64,000 nucleotides of DNA from the NCBI RefSeq assembly GCF_001707825.1, contig NZ_LYBM01000003.1:62001-126000 (forward strand). Direction: 5' to 3'. The notes beneath the pieces were generated by a model. That model did not search any database. It worked only from the letters and a program-made list of their open reading frames with translations, and was not told where the DNA came from. The position numbers were made by a program, and so were the translations under genes. This DNA is from Veronia pacifica. Its GTDB lineage: Bacteria > Pseudomonadota > Gammaproteobacteria > Enterobacterales > Vibrionaceae. Of this stretch, positions 29,315-37,873 are shown one piece after another. The first letter of the stretch is position 1, and each line of letters opens with the position of its first letter.

Positions 29315-29449
29315 TTACTGGCAGTTAGCGACAAGACTGTCCTCTTCTAGCGAAGTACATCCGTAAAACGCATAAAAAACAGGACTTGCCATCAATCCCA
29401 TAAACAACACAATTGGAATTAAAAGTTTTAGAAAAAAAGGTATTCTCAT
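29315..29449 (-). CDS. 44-residue small exported or membrane protein (candidate)
   Basis: A 45-codon ORF, MRIPFFLKLLIPIVLFMGLMASPVFYAFYGCTS... ending VANCQ. It has a basic N-terminus, one long hydrophobic segment that could be a signal peptide (cleavage after ASP/VFYA) and a short acidic tail with two Cys. GAGGAG lies five bases before the ATG, an excellent ribosome binding site. It lies in the same stretch as a 68-codon open frame on the same strand that has no comparable start. No family recognised. Confidence 0.5.
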   Translation of the reverse strand: MRIPFFLKLLIPIVLFMGLMASPVFYAFYGCTSLEEDSLVANCQ

Positions 29450-29761
29450 GGTGACTCCTCAAAACCAAGGAGACGTATCTTTTGTCGTCATTTGAAGACA
29501 ATAAGAGCAGCGCACGCCATAGAATTTTCAAAGTCAGATTACCTGTTTACGTTTCTTTTTGGTAATAATTCATTGTAAAAACTCTGATTTAACTCCGAAT
29601 ATCGTGATTAATAGCAATTTAAAGTGAAATTAAAAAGTAATATTCTCATTAATTATATGCTACTCAGCAATAAAAACTTGCTCAATAAAACAGACAAAAA
29701 ATAAGGTTATATCTCACGACATTCATTTGCTTTTCAATATGACGTGATACAGATACACCAT
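29450..29761. other. AT-rich intergenic region
   Basis: 312 bp upstream of the 44-residue ORF and downstream of the AAA ATPase gene. No gene, hairpin or repeat identified. Confidence 0.5.
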
Positions 29762-30922
29762 TTAATCCGGCCACTTCCAGTTGGGTTTATCGAGTAAACC
29801 CTGACCAATCACTTCCGTTTGACTCATATTTTTCTCAAGCTCAAAACCACTGCACTCAGGATGTTCATTCAACGAAGCAATCAAACGGTTTGAGTGTGAA
29901 ATAACCCAAACCTGAGTCTGGTCGGCAGCGTACATGATCAGTTTTGCTAATGCTGGAAGGAGATCAGGATGCAAGCTGGTTTCCGGCTCATTCAACACCA
30001 TTAAGCTGGGTGGCCTCGGTGTTAGCAGCGCTGCTATCCACAGAATATATCGCAGAGTACCGTCAGATAATTCAGATGCTTTAAGCGGTCGGAGAAGCCC
30101 ATGCTGGTCAAAGCAAATATCCATCAGGCCATCTTCACTCATCGAGACACTCAATTGGCAGTTGGGGAAAGCATCCGAAATAGCATTCTGAAGTGCCTCT
30201 TTGTCACCAATTTCCATAATCGTTCGAATTGCAGCCGCGAGGTCACGACCATCATGATGGAGTGCAAGCGTACGAGTGCCTAGCTTTGGTGTCCTGGCTG
30301 GTGCGTCAGCATCTGTCCTGAACTGATCATAGAATCGCCAGCCCCTAATTTTTTCCCTCACATGAAATACTTCCGGCGCTGCAGTAGGATCAGCCAGTTG
30401 ATCAAACATACTGTCATACATAGGTAAATGCTGATTAATGACAGACCATTGCCTTCCTTCTTTAACTTTTACAACATGGCCTTTTCTCTCCACTAACGTC
30501 GAAGACGGCCTTGGTTGAGAGCCCGTAAAAATTCCCTCATATTTAATTTCAGGATCTTTACTGAAGAAGGAGTTATAAGGAATTGGAATACCAAAGGAGA
30601 CACAATATCCAAAATCGTCAGCGGCAAACCCCATTTTCAGCCGTTTTGTAGATTGAGGTTGCCCTCCCTGTACATCAAATTCTCCCACTTTCATCGCTCT
30701 TGATATTCTCTCAGGCCCGGCCCAATAGACAGACTCGAGGCCACCCTCCGCGACAAGAGAGGGAATAACGCCACCGTTTGCTGAATCTGCCAATAGCTTG
30801 AGCGCCTTATAAAGGTTTGACTTACCCGTGCCATTAGCACCAGTAATGACATTCAAAGGTCCCAGTGGGATAGTGATATCTTTTATTGAGCGATAGTTTG
30901 AGATTGAAAGAGAGGTCAGCAT
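29762..30922 (-). CDS. AAA/ABC-type ATPase (RecF/SMC-like predicted ATPase)
   Basis: About 386 residues. The N-terminus MLTSLSISNYRSIKDITIPLGPLNVITGANGTGKSNL holds the Walker A motif (GANGTGKS) in the position typical of the COG4637/AAA_21 group. The C-terminal half has the ABC-type block LSDGTLRYILWIAALL (signature-like), Walker B with catalytic Glu in PSLMVLNEPETSLHP and the H-loop VWVISHSNRLI. These ATPases are often found alone or in defence and DNA-repair contexts, but no partner nuclease gene is adjacent, so role is open. The frame extends open to 31408, but that part lacks similarity and overlaps the next gene. Confidence 0.83.
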   Translation of the reverse strand: MLTSLSISNYRSIKDITIPLGPLNVITGANGTGKSNLYKALKLLADSANGGVIPSLVAEGGLESVYWAGPERISRAMKVGEFDVQGGQPQSTKRLKMGFAADDFGYCVSFGIPIPYNSFFSKDPEIKYEGIFTGSQPRPSSTLVERKGHVVKVKEGRQWSVINQHLPMYDSMFDQLADPTAAPEVFHVREKIRGWRFYDQFRTDADAPARTPKLGTRTLALHHDGRDLAAAIRTIMEIGDKEALQNAISDAFPNCQLSVSMSEDGLMDICFDQHGLLRPLKASELSDGTLRYILWIAALLTPRPPSLMVLNEPETSLHPDLLPALAKLIMYAADQTQVWVISHSNRLIASLNEHPECSGFELEKNMSQTEVIGQGLLDKPNWKWPD

Positions 30923-31264
30923 AAATACACGAATTATCTGGTTGTTAAGAGAGACTAGCAAAACCAAACAAGAAAAAGAACGATGTCTCTCAATGAACAC
31001 TGAACAGAGATGCCTTCCCATCCAATACGTAGAAATGAACAACGTTTCATTCTTCACTCCCACTTGGTCATATTCGTTGAGGTAGCATGAATGATGGGAT
31101 CTGATGGACAAAGGCATAAGCTGGCTGATATCCAGCGCATAAAGACTGTCCAAAAAGGCTCGAATTTCTGCGGTATTGTTCTCTTTATTTCCCGTAAGCA
31201 ATAGCTTGGCCTGAGTAGCATGGTAATCTGCAACGTAATGAATCCCTGCACTCAGGATAAAATA
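30923..31264. other. Divergent promoter region
   Basis: 342 bp between the ATPase and the M14 peptidase gene. The ATPase frame stays open through it, which I regard as chance. No element could be called. Confidence 0.45.
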
Positions 31265-32179
31265 ATGAAGCAGTTTTACCCCATCGGTCAGGCCGGCACA
31301 CCTTGGTCTGAGAATGAAAAAGAAACATGGCTGGCACAGACCGAAATTAAACGAAGCTATAACGATCTGGTCATCATAAAGATTGATGCGCTGCGTGATC
31401 GATTCCAAGTTGAGCAGTATGGTGCACTGTCAATTAACAGTGAGAGGTATCCTCTGTTTGGCGTCAGAAATAAAAATTGGCATGAGGACAAGCCAGTGGT
31501 TCTCATTACTGGCGGCGTTCATGGTTATGAGGCCAGTGGTGTTCAAGGCGCACTGAAATTTCTCGATACTCAGGCTGAAGCCTACAGCACAGAGTTCAAT
31601 TTCATTGTTACTCCATGCATTAGCCCGTGGGGATATGAAACGATTAACCGCTGGAACCCGTTCACTGTCGATCCAAATCGTTCGTTCCACCCTGACAGCC
31701 CTTCGGAGGAATGTGCGCAAGTAATGGCTTATGTGCACAACCATAGCCAAAATATTCTGGCACACATCGATCTTCATGAAACCACAGATACAGACGAGAG
31801 TGAGTTCCGCCCGGCACTGGCTGCACGCAATGGAGAAGACTATATTGCAGGCAATATCCCAGATGGATTCTATCTGGTCGGAGACATCAGTAATCCCACT
31901 GCAGAATTCCAGACAGCCGTCATCAATGAAGTCAGAAAAATCACGCATATTGCCCCTGCTGATGAAGACGGGAAACTCATTGGCGAGAAAGTGGTACAAG
32001 AAGGCGTAATTAATGTCCCTGTGAAAAAAGCGCACCTATGTGCTGGGTTCACAAATGCTGAGTTCAATACCACGACAGAAGTATATCCAGACAGTGATAA
32101 TGTGACAGATGAAGAATGTAATGATGCGCAAGTAGCAGCAATATTAGGTGCGCTTGAGTATCTGAAAAACTGCCGATAA
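31265..32179 (+). CDS. M14 family zinc carboxypeptidase-like protein
   Basis: About 304 residues. The zinc motif is VLITGGVHGYEASGVQGAL (H-x-x-E, near residue 90) with the third ligand in ILAHIDLHETTDTDESEF, matching M14 deacylase/carboxypeptidase proteins. The NRWNPFTVDPNRSFHPDSPSEE segment holds the substrate-binding Asn-Arg pair. No signal peptide is seen, so it is cytoplasmic. The ATG at 31265 has AGGA eight bases upstream and is chosen over an upstream in-frame GTG/ATG. Substrate unknown. It has its own terminator. Confidence 0.82.
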   Translation: MKQFYPIGQAGTPWSENEKETWLAQTEIKRSYNDLVIIKIDALRDRFQVEQYGALSINSERYPLFGVRNKNWHEDKPVVLITGGVHGYEASGVQGALKFLDTQAEAYSTEFNFIVTPCISPWGYETINRWNPFTVDPNRSFHPDSPSEECAQVMAYVHNHSQNILAHIDLHETTDTDESEFRPALAARNGEDYIAGNIPDGFYLVGDISNPTAEFQTAVINEVRKITHIAPADEDGKLIGEKVVQEGVINVPVKKAHLCAGFTNAEFNTTTEVYPDSDNVTDEECNDAQVAAILGALEYLKNCR

Positions 32180-32186
32180 CTATCTG

Positions 32187-32207
32187 AAGGGGCAATCAAA
32201 GCCCCTT
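32187..32207 (+). terminator. Terminator of the M14 peptidase gene
   Basis: Stem AAGGGGC/GCCCCTT with a 7-nt loop followed by a T-run, eight bases after the stop codon. Confidence 0.9.
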
Positions 32208-32230
32208 TTTTATTCAAGATCAGGATGAAT

Positions 32231-32791
32231 TCATTTACCTTCAGCGACTTTTATCGTCATTCGCGTCTCTCCATATTTCACCCCATCAATTCGGTAAACA
32301 TCATCAAGACGTTCAGTGATGACAAATCCATGTTTCTGGTACAAAGCTAGGGCTTTTTCATTACCCTCCATAACAGCCAGATCAACCCAGTCAATCGCGT
32401 CAGAGTGGCGACAAAAAGACAACACTTTCTCTATCAACTTATCTGCAAAACCACGCCTGCGATATGCCTGAGCCACGCCCATTCCTAACAGCACTCGATG
32501 ATGTAAATACTCGCCGCCATGGGCGCGCAAATCTAAGTGTGCCAGAATGTCGTTATTTTCTGACTTTATCAACCACAACCGACGCCACTCGTCATGCCCG
32601 TATTGTGTGTCTAAGCCTTCAATGAAGCGATGCTTTAACTCCTCGCTGACCGTTGTTTGTTCACTGTTCTGCGGCTGAAAAGTAATCGCATCATGCGCTG
32701 CATTTTCTTTAATTAGCTGGCCCAGATATTCAAAGAAAACAGCAAGATCAGTCGTTTTCGCTTCCTGAACGTGAATGTGTTGATGGTTCAC
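32231..32791 (-). CDS. GNAT family acetyltransferase
   Basis: A 186-residue N-acetyltransferase. The acetyl-CoA motif is LLGMGVAQAYRRRGFADKLIEKVL and the C-terminal motif VMEGNEKALALYQKHGFVITERL. The start is a GTG that overlaps the TAG of the previous gene (TAGTG), so it is the third, coupled gene of an aldo-keto reductase/GNAT/GNAT operon. Acceptor unknown. Confidence 0.85.
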   Translation of the reverse strand: MNHQHIHVQEAKTTDLAVFFEYLGQLIKENAAHDAITFQPQNSEQTTVSEELKHRFIEGLDTQYGHDEWRRLWLIKSENNDILAHLDLRAHGGEYLHHRVLLGMGVAQAYRRRGFADKLIEKVLSFCRHSDAIDWVDLAVMEGNEKALALYQKHGFVITERLDDVYRIDGVKYGETRMTIKVAEGK

Positions 32792-33273
32792 TATGTATTC
32801 CTTTTAGGATCCTTACTTTTGCATGACCTGAGCTGCAACCGCATTGGCTGGATAAAAGCGGGGACAGGATGTTCTAATTTGATGCTCGAAAAACCAAGGC
32901 TCTGATAAAAGCCAATAGCATTTTTTGCTGCATAAACATCAAGCGTTTCCTGATCATCGAGCCTCTCAATACCTGAGATAAACAGTGCTCTGCCTACCCC
33001 TTGAAAGTGATAGAGAGGCGCGACGAAAAGATCGGACAAACGGAAGTGATTTTTGAAGAGGACAAAGCCAGCAATCTCACCGCTTACAACCGCTTTCAGG
33101 AAAACGGAATTTTTCAGTAACATTGCTTCATTCATATGACGCTTAACCGCGTCAATAATGACGATTTTGTCCTCATCGGTCGCATCGACCTTTTCCCTTA
33201 CCGCGTCTTCCGTTAATTGATATAAACGGGGAAAATCACTTTCCTCAACATGAGAAATTGAGCCCGCAAACAT
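32791..33273 (-). CDS. GNAT family acetyltransferase
   Basis: About 160 residues. It shows the GNAT core FVLFKNHFRLSDLFVAPLYHFQGVGRALFISGIERL and the C-terminal YAAKNAIGFYQSLGFSS. I start it at the ATG at 33273, which overlaps the TAA of the upstream aldo-keto reductase (TAATG); a longer frame to 33318 would run inside that gene. Middle gene of a three-gene coupled operon. Substrate unknown. Confidence 0.85.
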   Translation of the reverse strand: MFAGSISHVEESDFPRLYQLTEDAVREKVDATDEDKIVIIDAVKRHMNEAMLLKNSVFLKAVVSGEIAGFVLFKNHFRLSDLFVAPLYHFQGVGRALFISGIERLDDQETLDVYAAKNAIGFYQSLGFSSIKLEHPVPAFIQPMRLQLRSCKSKDPKRNT

Positions 33274-34178
33274 TAGGCAACACCATGCCCTTTTGAGGCC
33301 ACCCAAACTCGATACCATTGTTCATGAGTCAACGAAATATTCATCGCATCAACGGCATGCATGAGTCGATCGATTTTGCCACTGCCTGAAATCAGGATAG
33401 GACGAGACGGCAAAGAGGCTATCCACGAGTACACAATCTGATCAATAGATGTGGCTGAGGTTTCAGCAACTAGCTCCTCTAATACCAAGCGCAGCCGCCT
33501 TACTTGCTCAGAATCTTCATTAAATAGACGTCCACCCGCCAGACAAGACCAAGCCATAGGTGCAACCCGTTTTTCCTGCAGCTGGTCGAGCGTGCCATCT
33601 TCTAACACACCCATGTTGAGCGGATTGATTTCAACCTGATTTGTTACCAACGAACTGCTCAAGCGCGACTGTAACAAGGAAAATTGAGATGGCGTGAAAT
33701 TAGACACCCCAAAGTGCTGGACTTTGCCTGATGTTTTGAGTTGCTCAAACGCATCGGCAATGTCATCAGCATGCATCAGCCAATCTGGGCGGTGTAGGAG
33801 GAGAACATCCAGATGATCAACTCCCAGTCTGGATAAAGAAAGATCAACAGATTCCAAAACATTTCGCTTACTAGAGTTATAGTGCGCTATAGATACGTCA
33901 CCATTAGGAGGAATAATTCCACACTTGCTGATAATTTCAATTTGCTGTCTTACCGAGGGCTCAAGCTTTAACGCCTCGCCAAACAAGACCTCACAGGGTG
34001 GATTACCATAAACATGTGCATGGTCGACCGTAGTCACACCCAGCTCGAGGTGTTGTTTAAGAAAAGATAAGCGCTGTTGAGGTGTCATACCCCACTCAGC
34101 CATACGCCAATATCCCTGTGATACCCGAGAAAATTCTGGCCCATCAGGACACATACTGATGCGTTTTGCTGTATTCAT
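33273..34178 (-). CDS. Aldo/keto reductase (YdhF-like)
   Basis: A 301-residue NADPH-dependent AKR with the barrel motifs in order: GVTTVDHAHVYG (catalytic Asp and Tyr, about 48-58), IISKCGI (catalytic Lys), LDVLLLHRPDWLM (catalytic His), FGVSNFTPSQF, TNQVEINPL, and the coenzyme region RPILISGSGKIDRL. Overall closest in my view to E. coli YdhF. Physiological substrate unknown. First gene of an operon with two GNAT genes through 1-bp overlaps. Confidence 0.87.
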   Translation of the reverse strand: MNTAKRISMCPDGPEFSRVSQGYWRMAEWGMTPQQRLSFLKQHLELGVTTVDHAHVYGNPPCEVLFGEALKLEPSVRQQIEIISKCGIIPPNGDVSIAHYNSSKRNVLESVDLSLSRLGVDHLDVLLLHRPDWLMHADDIADAFEQLKTSGKVQHFGVSNFTPSQFSLLQSRLSSSLVTNQVEINPLNMGVLEDGTLDQLQEKRVAPMAWSCLAGGRLFNEDSEQVRRLRLVLEELVAETSATSIDQIVYSWIASLPSRPILISGSGKIDRLMHAVDAMNISLTHEQWYRVWVASKGHGVA

Positions 34179-34599
34179 GATTAACGTCTCTCATCGATGT
34201 ACTAGGTTGACCTGATAGGTCATGGGATTAGCAGAATAGGGTCAGAAACAGATGTGAGATAGATAAATAGCTAAAATTTGGAGATTAATCGTCGTTATTA
34301 ACGTGATGTCGGTTAGAAAATCGCCAAAGCTAAACGTACGCTGGCTTTCAAACATAAGTACAGAAAGTTAATGCTTATTTTTAGAAAGGAAGACACACCA
34401 CATTTCGCATACTGTAAAAATAACTGATCATATTTTTAGACACACAGCACTTCATTGAAATACTGATTTCACTCGCACGCTGATACTCTTGACTAAAAAT
34501 CTTGACGGTTATTACTCCTAGTATTCCAACTAACCTGACAAATTTTTTAATCACGCAGACACTTTCTTTAATTTTTCTGGGAACGATGAGGAAGATTTC
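34179..34599. other. Divergent intergenic region
   Basis: 421 bp between the aldo-keto reductase operon and the small periplasmic protein gene. AT-rich; no gene, repeat or RNA seen. Confidence 0.5.
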
Positions 34600-34959
34600 A
34601 TGATAAAGAGGATATTTTTTCTTTTAGTTACGCTACTTTCCTTCAAAGCTGCCGCTCAGGGCCTAATCCATCCACTGGACTTTAAAGGTACTGAAGAGAA
34701 CAAATCTGAGGTTATTGCCCAAATCAAAGCCAGAGTTAAAAAGACTTACACCGAAATTGGCATGGGAGATCCATTGACACTTCGCTTAATGGAAAAAGAA
34801 GAACTGAATTCATTCAAAAAACTCACCAAAGCGAAAAACAGACAAATGCTCGATCAAGTCATTAATCAATATTGCAGCATCGGCATGTGTAACTACAACA
34901 CTATTCAGACGATGTATGCTGAGCAGATGAAAGCATCTAATGACGAGCTCACTTGGTAG
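34600..34959 (+). CDS. Small periplasmic protein, unknown
   Basis: A 119-residue protein with a clean signal peptide (MIKRIFFLLVTLLSFKAAAQ). The mature part is helical and charged (ENKSEVIAQIKARVKKTY, KKLTKAKNRQMLDQVINQ) with two Cys (YCSIGMC) that may form a disulfide. GAGGAAG precedes the ATG. I do not recognise its family. It is a single gene. Confidence 0.6.
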   Translation: MIKRIFFLLVTLLSFKAAAQGLIHPLDFKGTEENKSEVIAQIKARVKKTYTEIGMGDPLTLRLMEKEELNSFKKLTKAKNRQMLDQVINQYCSIGMCNYNTIQTMYAEQMKASNDELTW

Positions 34960-35401
34960 AGTAGTGAAATAATGGGGAATCAAACGAAGATAATCATTCG
35001 GCTCACTGGTATCAGCCAATGCGCATCAATTGTGATTCCCCTTTAAATCGAGCGTTATTGCGAAAACACAGTACTGGCGAGTTCAACGTATGGAAACGAC
35101 AGTTGGTCTGACTCCCCTTCAGTTATCATCTATATCTTATGCCAAAAAACAGTTCAACATTTTGATTGGTCAGCGCGAAATACGATGGAGAAATGAGAGC
35201 ATTGTAAATTTATAGACATTCTGCCCAAATTTTAGAAATTACCCTCTCTGGTGTGGTTTGTGGCGGTGCTGATAACATTTTAAGGTCTAAAATTCTGTTC
35301 AAACATCGGCAGATTTTAAATGTCAAAATGTAAATAAGCCTCGAAAAATGTAAATAAAGACAATGTGATCGATTACAAGCATCTTTCTCTCTTGTTCTTT
35401 T
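34960..35401. other. Upstream region of the export operon
   Basis: Contains a long-loop inverted repeat (GGGGAATCA at 34974-34982 and TGATTCCCC at 35033-35041) downstream of the small periplasmic protein gene, and, nearer the export operon, two 13-bp direct repeats and a dyad described in separate entries. No gene was found. Confidence 0.5.
35325..35357 (+). repeat. Two direct repeats AAAATGTAAATAA, 20 bp apart
   Basis: The 13-mer AAAATGTAAATAA occurs at 35325-35337 and 35345-35357, start-to-start distance 20 bp (about two helical turns). This fits a tandem activator or repressor site upstream of the export operon promoter. Confidence 0.6.
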
Positions 35402-35421
35402 TAGAGTCTTTACTCTATAAT
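35364..35421 (+). promoter_or_regulatory. Promoter and operators of the TolC/HlyD/ABC operon
   Basis: A -35-like TTGTTC (35392-35397) and a perfect -10 TATAAT (35416-35421) are separated by 18 bp. An inverted repeat TAGAGT-CTTT-ACTCTA (35402-35417) lies between them and overlaps the -10, as a repressor operator would. A dyad TGTGATCGATTACA (35364-35377) lies just upstream of the -35. Confidence 0.55.
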
Positions 35422-35449
35422 CGGTTTGCTAATAATCACAGGATTTACC

Positions 35450-36877
35450 ATGTTTGCAAAGATACCTTTCGCCAAGAAATCTGCTCTTGCGCTGACACTG
35501 CTATCGCTTTTTGCACCGGCAACCAATGCACAGACAATGAGCTTTGTTGAGGCTTGGCAACAAGTACTCAGTCAAAGCGATGCTCTGGCCGCTAAGCAGG
35601 CCAGTCTGGACTACGCCGCGCAAATGGAAAAAGCGGCATACGGCTACAATCTGCCTTCTGTATCGCTCGGTGCCACTTATGTCAGACTGGACGACAGTAC
35701 AGACTTTAAACCTTCAGAGTATATTGGCAGTAAGCTTGACCCTCAGATTGCCCGGCAAATTAATCAACTGCTCCCCAACCTTGGTGCATCGATAGACCGT
35801 TCCTTCCGTGACAACGTGCTGCGCGATGAAATATTTAATAGCTCTATACGTGCGGTTTGGCCCATTTTTACCGGTGGAAAAATTACAGCAGCACAGGATA
35901 TTGCAGCGGCCAAAACCGATGAAGCAAAATATTTGCTGGAGATGGAGCAACAAGCGAAATTTGAGGACTTGTCAAAAGTCTATTTTGCCACTGTCTTTGC
36001 CCATGAAGTCCTCAATACCCGCATTGAATCCGAAAGGAGCCTGAAAAAACATCTTGAGCACGCAACCAAGATGGAAGAACAAGGACAAATTGCCCGTGTT
36101 GAACGCCTTCAGGCAGAAGTCTCTTACGACAAAGCAAAAACGGAGCGCAAAAAAGCAGAACGGGATTTGGAAATTGCTAATGCAGCTCTGAACAATATGG
36201 TGGAAAGCGACGAAGATATCTCAGTGTCTTCTCCTTTGTTCACTCAGTCAGAGGTACCAGCCTTTTCGCCTTTTCTGAATCAGACTCTTGCCTCGTATCC
36301 CGGACTCAAGGTTCTGGATGCCAAACAAGAACAAGCCAATGGTTTGATTAAGGTTGAACGCAGCAAATACGCGCCGAATGTCTATGTTTTCGGTAATTAC
36401 GATTTACACAAAGGCGACAGCGTACTTGACCAAATTAAACCTGACTGGATGGTAGGTGTAGGTGTCAATATTCCACTTGTTGACAACACTGGCCGCTCAG
36501 ATCGCCTCAAAGCTGCGCATAGTAAGGTGACTCAGGTAAACCACCTCAGATCTCAGGCAGAACGCGATTTATCCTTACTGGTAGAGAAAAATTGGCGGGA
36601 AGCACAACAGGCGTTAGAGGAATATAAAGGCCTCATATCCAGTGTAGAACTGGCCAAAGAGAACCTTCGCCTGCGCGAAAAAGCATTTGCTCAGGGGCTA
36701 TCAACCTCCCTTGATGTTATTGATGCTGAGCTATTCGTCGTCGGTGCCAAAACTCAACAACTCTCTGCTGCGTATCAGTACGTGCTATCACTCTCCCGTC
36801 TGCTGGCTGTCAGTGGGCAAATGGATGACTTTTCAACTTATCAACGTCAAGCAATTAACGGCGAGGTAACATCATGA
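35450..36877 (+). CDS. TolC-family outer-membrane efflux protein
   Basis: A 475-residue outer-membrane efflux protein with a signal peptide ending in ATNA. It shows the internal duplication of TolC proteins: two long coiled-coil regions (around residues 150-240 and 340-420) and barrel segments such as LPSVSLGATYVRLDDS and YAPNVYVFGNYDLHKGDSV. ATG 35450 with AGGA is used instead of an upstream TTG. Its stop overlaps the HlyD gene start (ATGA). It should form the outer-membrane duct for the downstream HlyD/ABC-2 exporter. Confidence 0.9.
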   Translation: MFAKIPFAKKSALALTLLSLFAPATNAQTMSFVEAWQQVLSQSDALAAKQASLDYAAQMEKAAYGYNLPSVSLGATYVRLDDSTDFKPSEYIGSKLDPQIARQINQLLPNLGASIDRSFRDNVLRDEIFNSSIRAVWPIFTGGKITAAQDIAAAKTDEAKYLLEMEQQAKFEDLSKVYFATVFAHEVLNTRIESERSLKKHLEHATKMEEQGQIARVERLQAEVSYDKAKTERKKAERDLEIANAALNNMVESDEDISVSSPLFTQSEVPAFSPFLNQTLASYPGLKVLDAKQEQANGLIKVERSKYAPNVYVFGNYDLHKGDSVLDQIKPDWMVGVGVNIPLVDNTGRSDRLKAAHSKVTQVNHLRSQAERDLSLLVEKNWREAQQALEEYKGLISSVELAKENLRLREKAFAQGLSTSLDVIDAELFVVGAKTQQLSAAYQYVLSLSRLLAVSGQMDDFSTYQRQAINGEVTS

Positions 36878-37865
36878 GTAAAATTAAATCAGCCGTTTTG
36901 GCAGTGGCGGGCACCGCTTTCGTTGGCTGGACTGGATATAGCTTTTATGAGGCTTATCAGCCACAACCTGAAATTTTCCAAGGCCAGATTGAGGCACAAC
37001 AATACAGCATCTCCTCAAAAGTACCGGGCCGTATTGAAGAAGTTTTGGTTCATAAAGGACAGCAGATTGACAAAGGTCAGCTGATTTTCACCCTCTATAG
37101 CCCTGAACTCGATGCCAAACTTGAGCAAGCCAAGGCAGGACAGGAAGCGCTGATGCCATGGCAGACCAAGCCAATACAGGTGCACGTAAGCAGGAAATCG
37201 ATGCGGCACGCGACCAATGGAAGAAAGCCAAAGCTGCCGCTGAGCTAATGGAGAAAACCTACAATCGCGTCGAAAGCCTGTATAAAGATGGTGTAGCCGC
37301 AGAACAAAAACGTGATGAAGCTTACACCCAATGGAAGGCAGCAAAATACACTGAAAATGCCGCACTGCAAATGTACAACATGGCAAAAGAAGGTGCTCGC
37401 GTAGAAACCAAACGCGCTGCTCAGGAAAAACTACGCATGGCAGCAGGTGCAGTAGCTGAAGTAGAAGCCTATACCGCTGATACCCGTATTGAGAGTTTTT
37501 ACAGCGGTGAAGTGAGCCAAATCCTGTTACATCAGGGTGAACTCGCGCCACAGGGATTCCCTGTTGTTACTGTGATTGATTTAGATGACGCATGGGCCGT
37601 TTTCAACATTCGTGAAGACAAGCTGAAACAATTCGAAAAAGGCTCAGTGTTCTCCGCGAGAATTCCGGCGTTAGGTGATCAGTCCTTTGATTTCAAAGTT
37701 AACTATGTCGCGCCTCTGGGTGACTTCGCTACGTGGCGTGCAACCAGTAGTCAACAGGGATATGACATGCGTACTTTTGAGGTTGAGGCTCGCCCAGTAG
37801 ACCCGATTAAAGGACTAAGAGCTGGTATGAGTATTCTGGTCACTAAAAGCCCTGAACAAGCCTGA
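36874..37865 (+). pseudogene. HlyD-family membrane fusion protein, frameshifted
   Basis: Two overlapping frames make one HlyD protein. The first (36874-37248) gives the membrane anchor and first lipoyl half (ISSKVPGRIEEVLVHKGQQIDKGQ); the second, entered near 37149, gives the coiled coil and second half (DTRIESFYSGEVSQILLHQGELAPQGF, LDDAWAVFNIRED, GLRAGMSILVTK). At 37147-37150 one base is missing: GAAGC-GCTGATGCCATGG should read GAA GCx GCT GAT GCC ATG, restoring AKAGQEA-A-DAMADQAN. If real, the anchor and the hairpin are separated and the pump lacks its adaptor. It overlaps the TolC stop by 4 bp. Sequence error is possible. Confidence 0.85.
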
Positions 37866-37873
37866 GTATCTGA

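Noticed and set aside
30923-31408. 162-codon upstream extension of the AAA ATPase
   Set aside because: No similarity or start support, and it overlaps the M14 peptidase gene on the other strand; the Walker A domain starts naturally at 30922.
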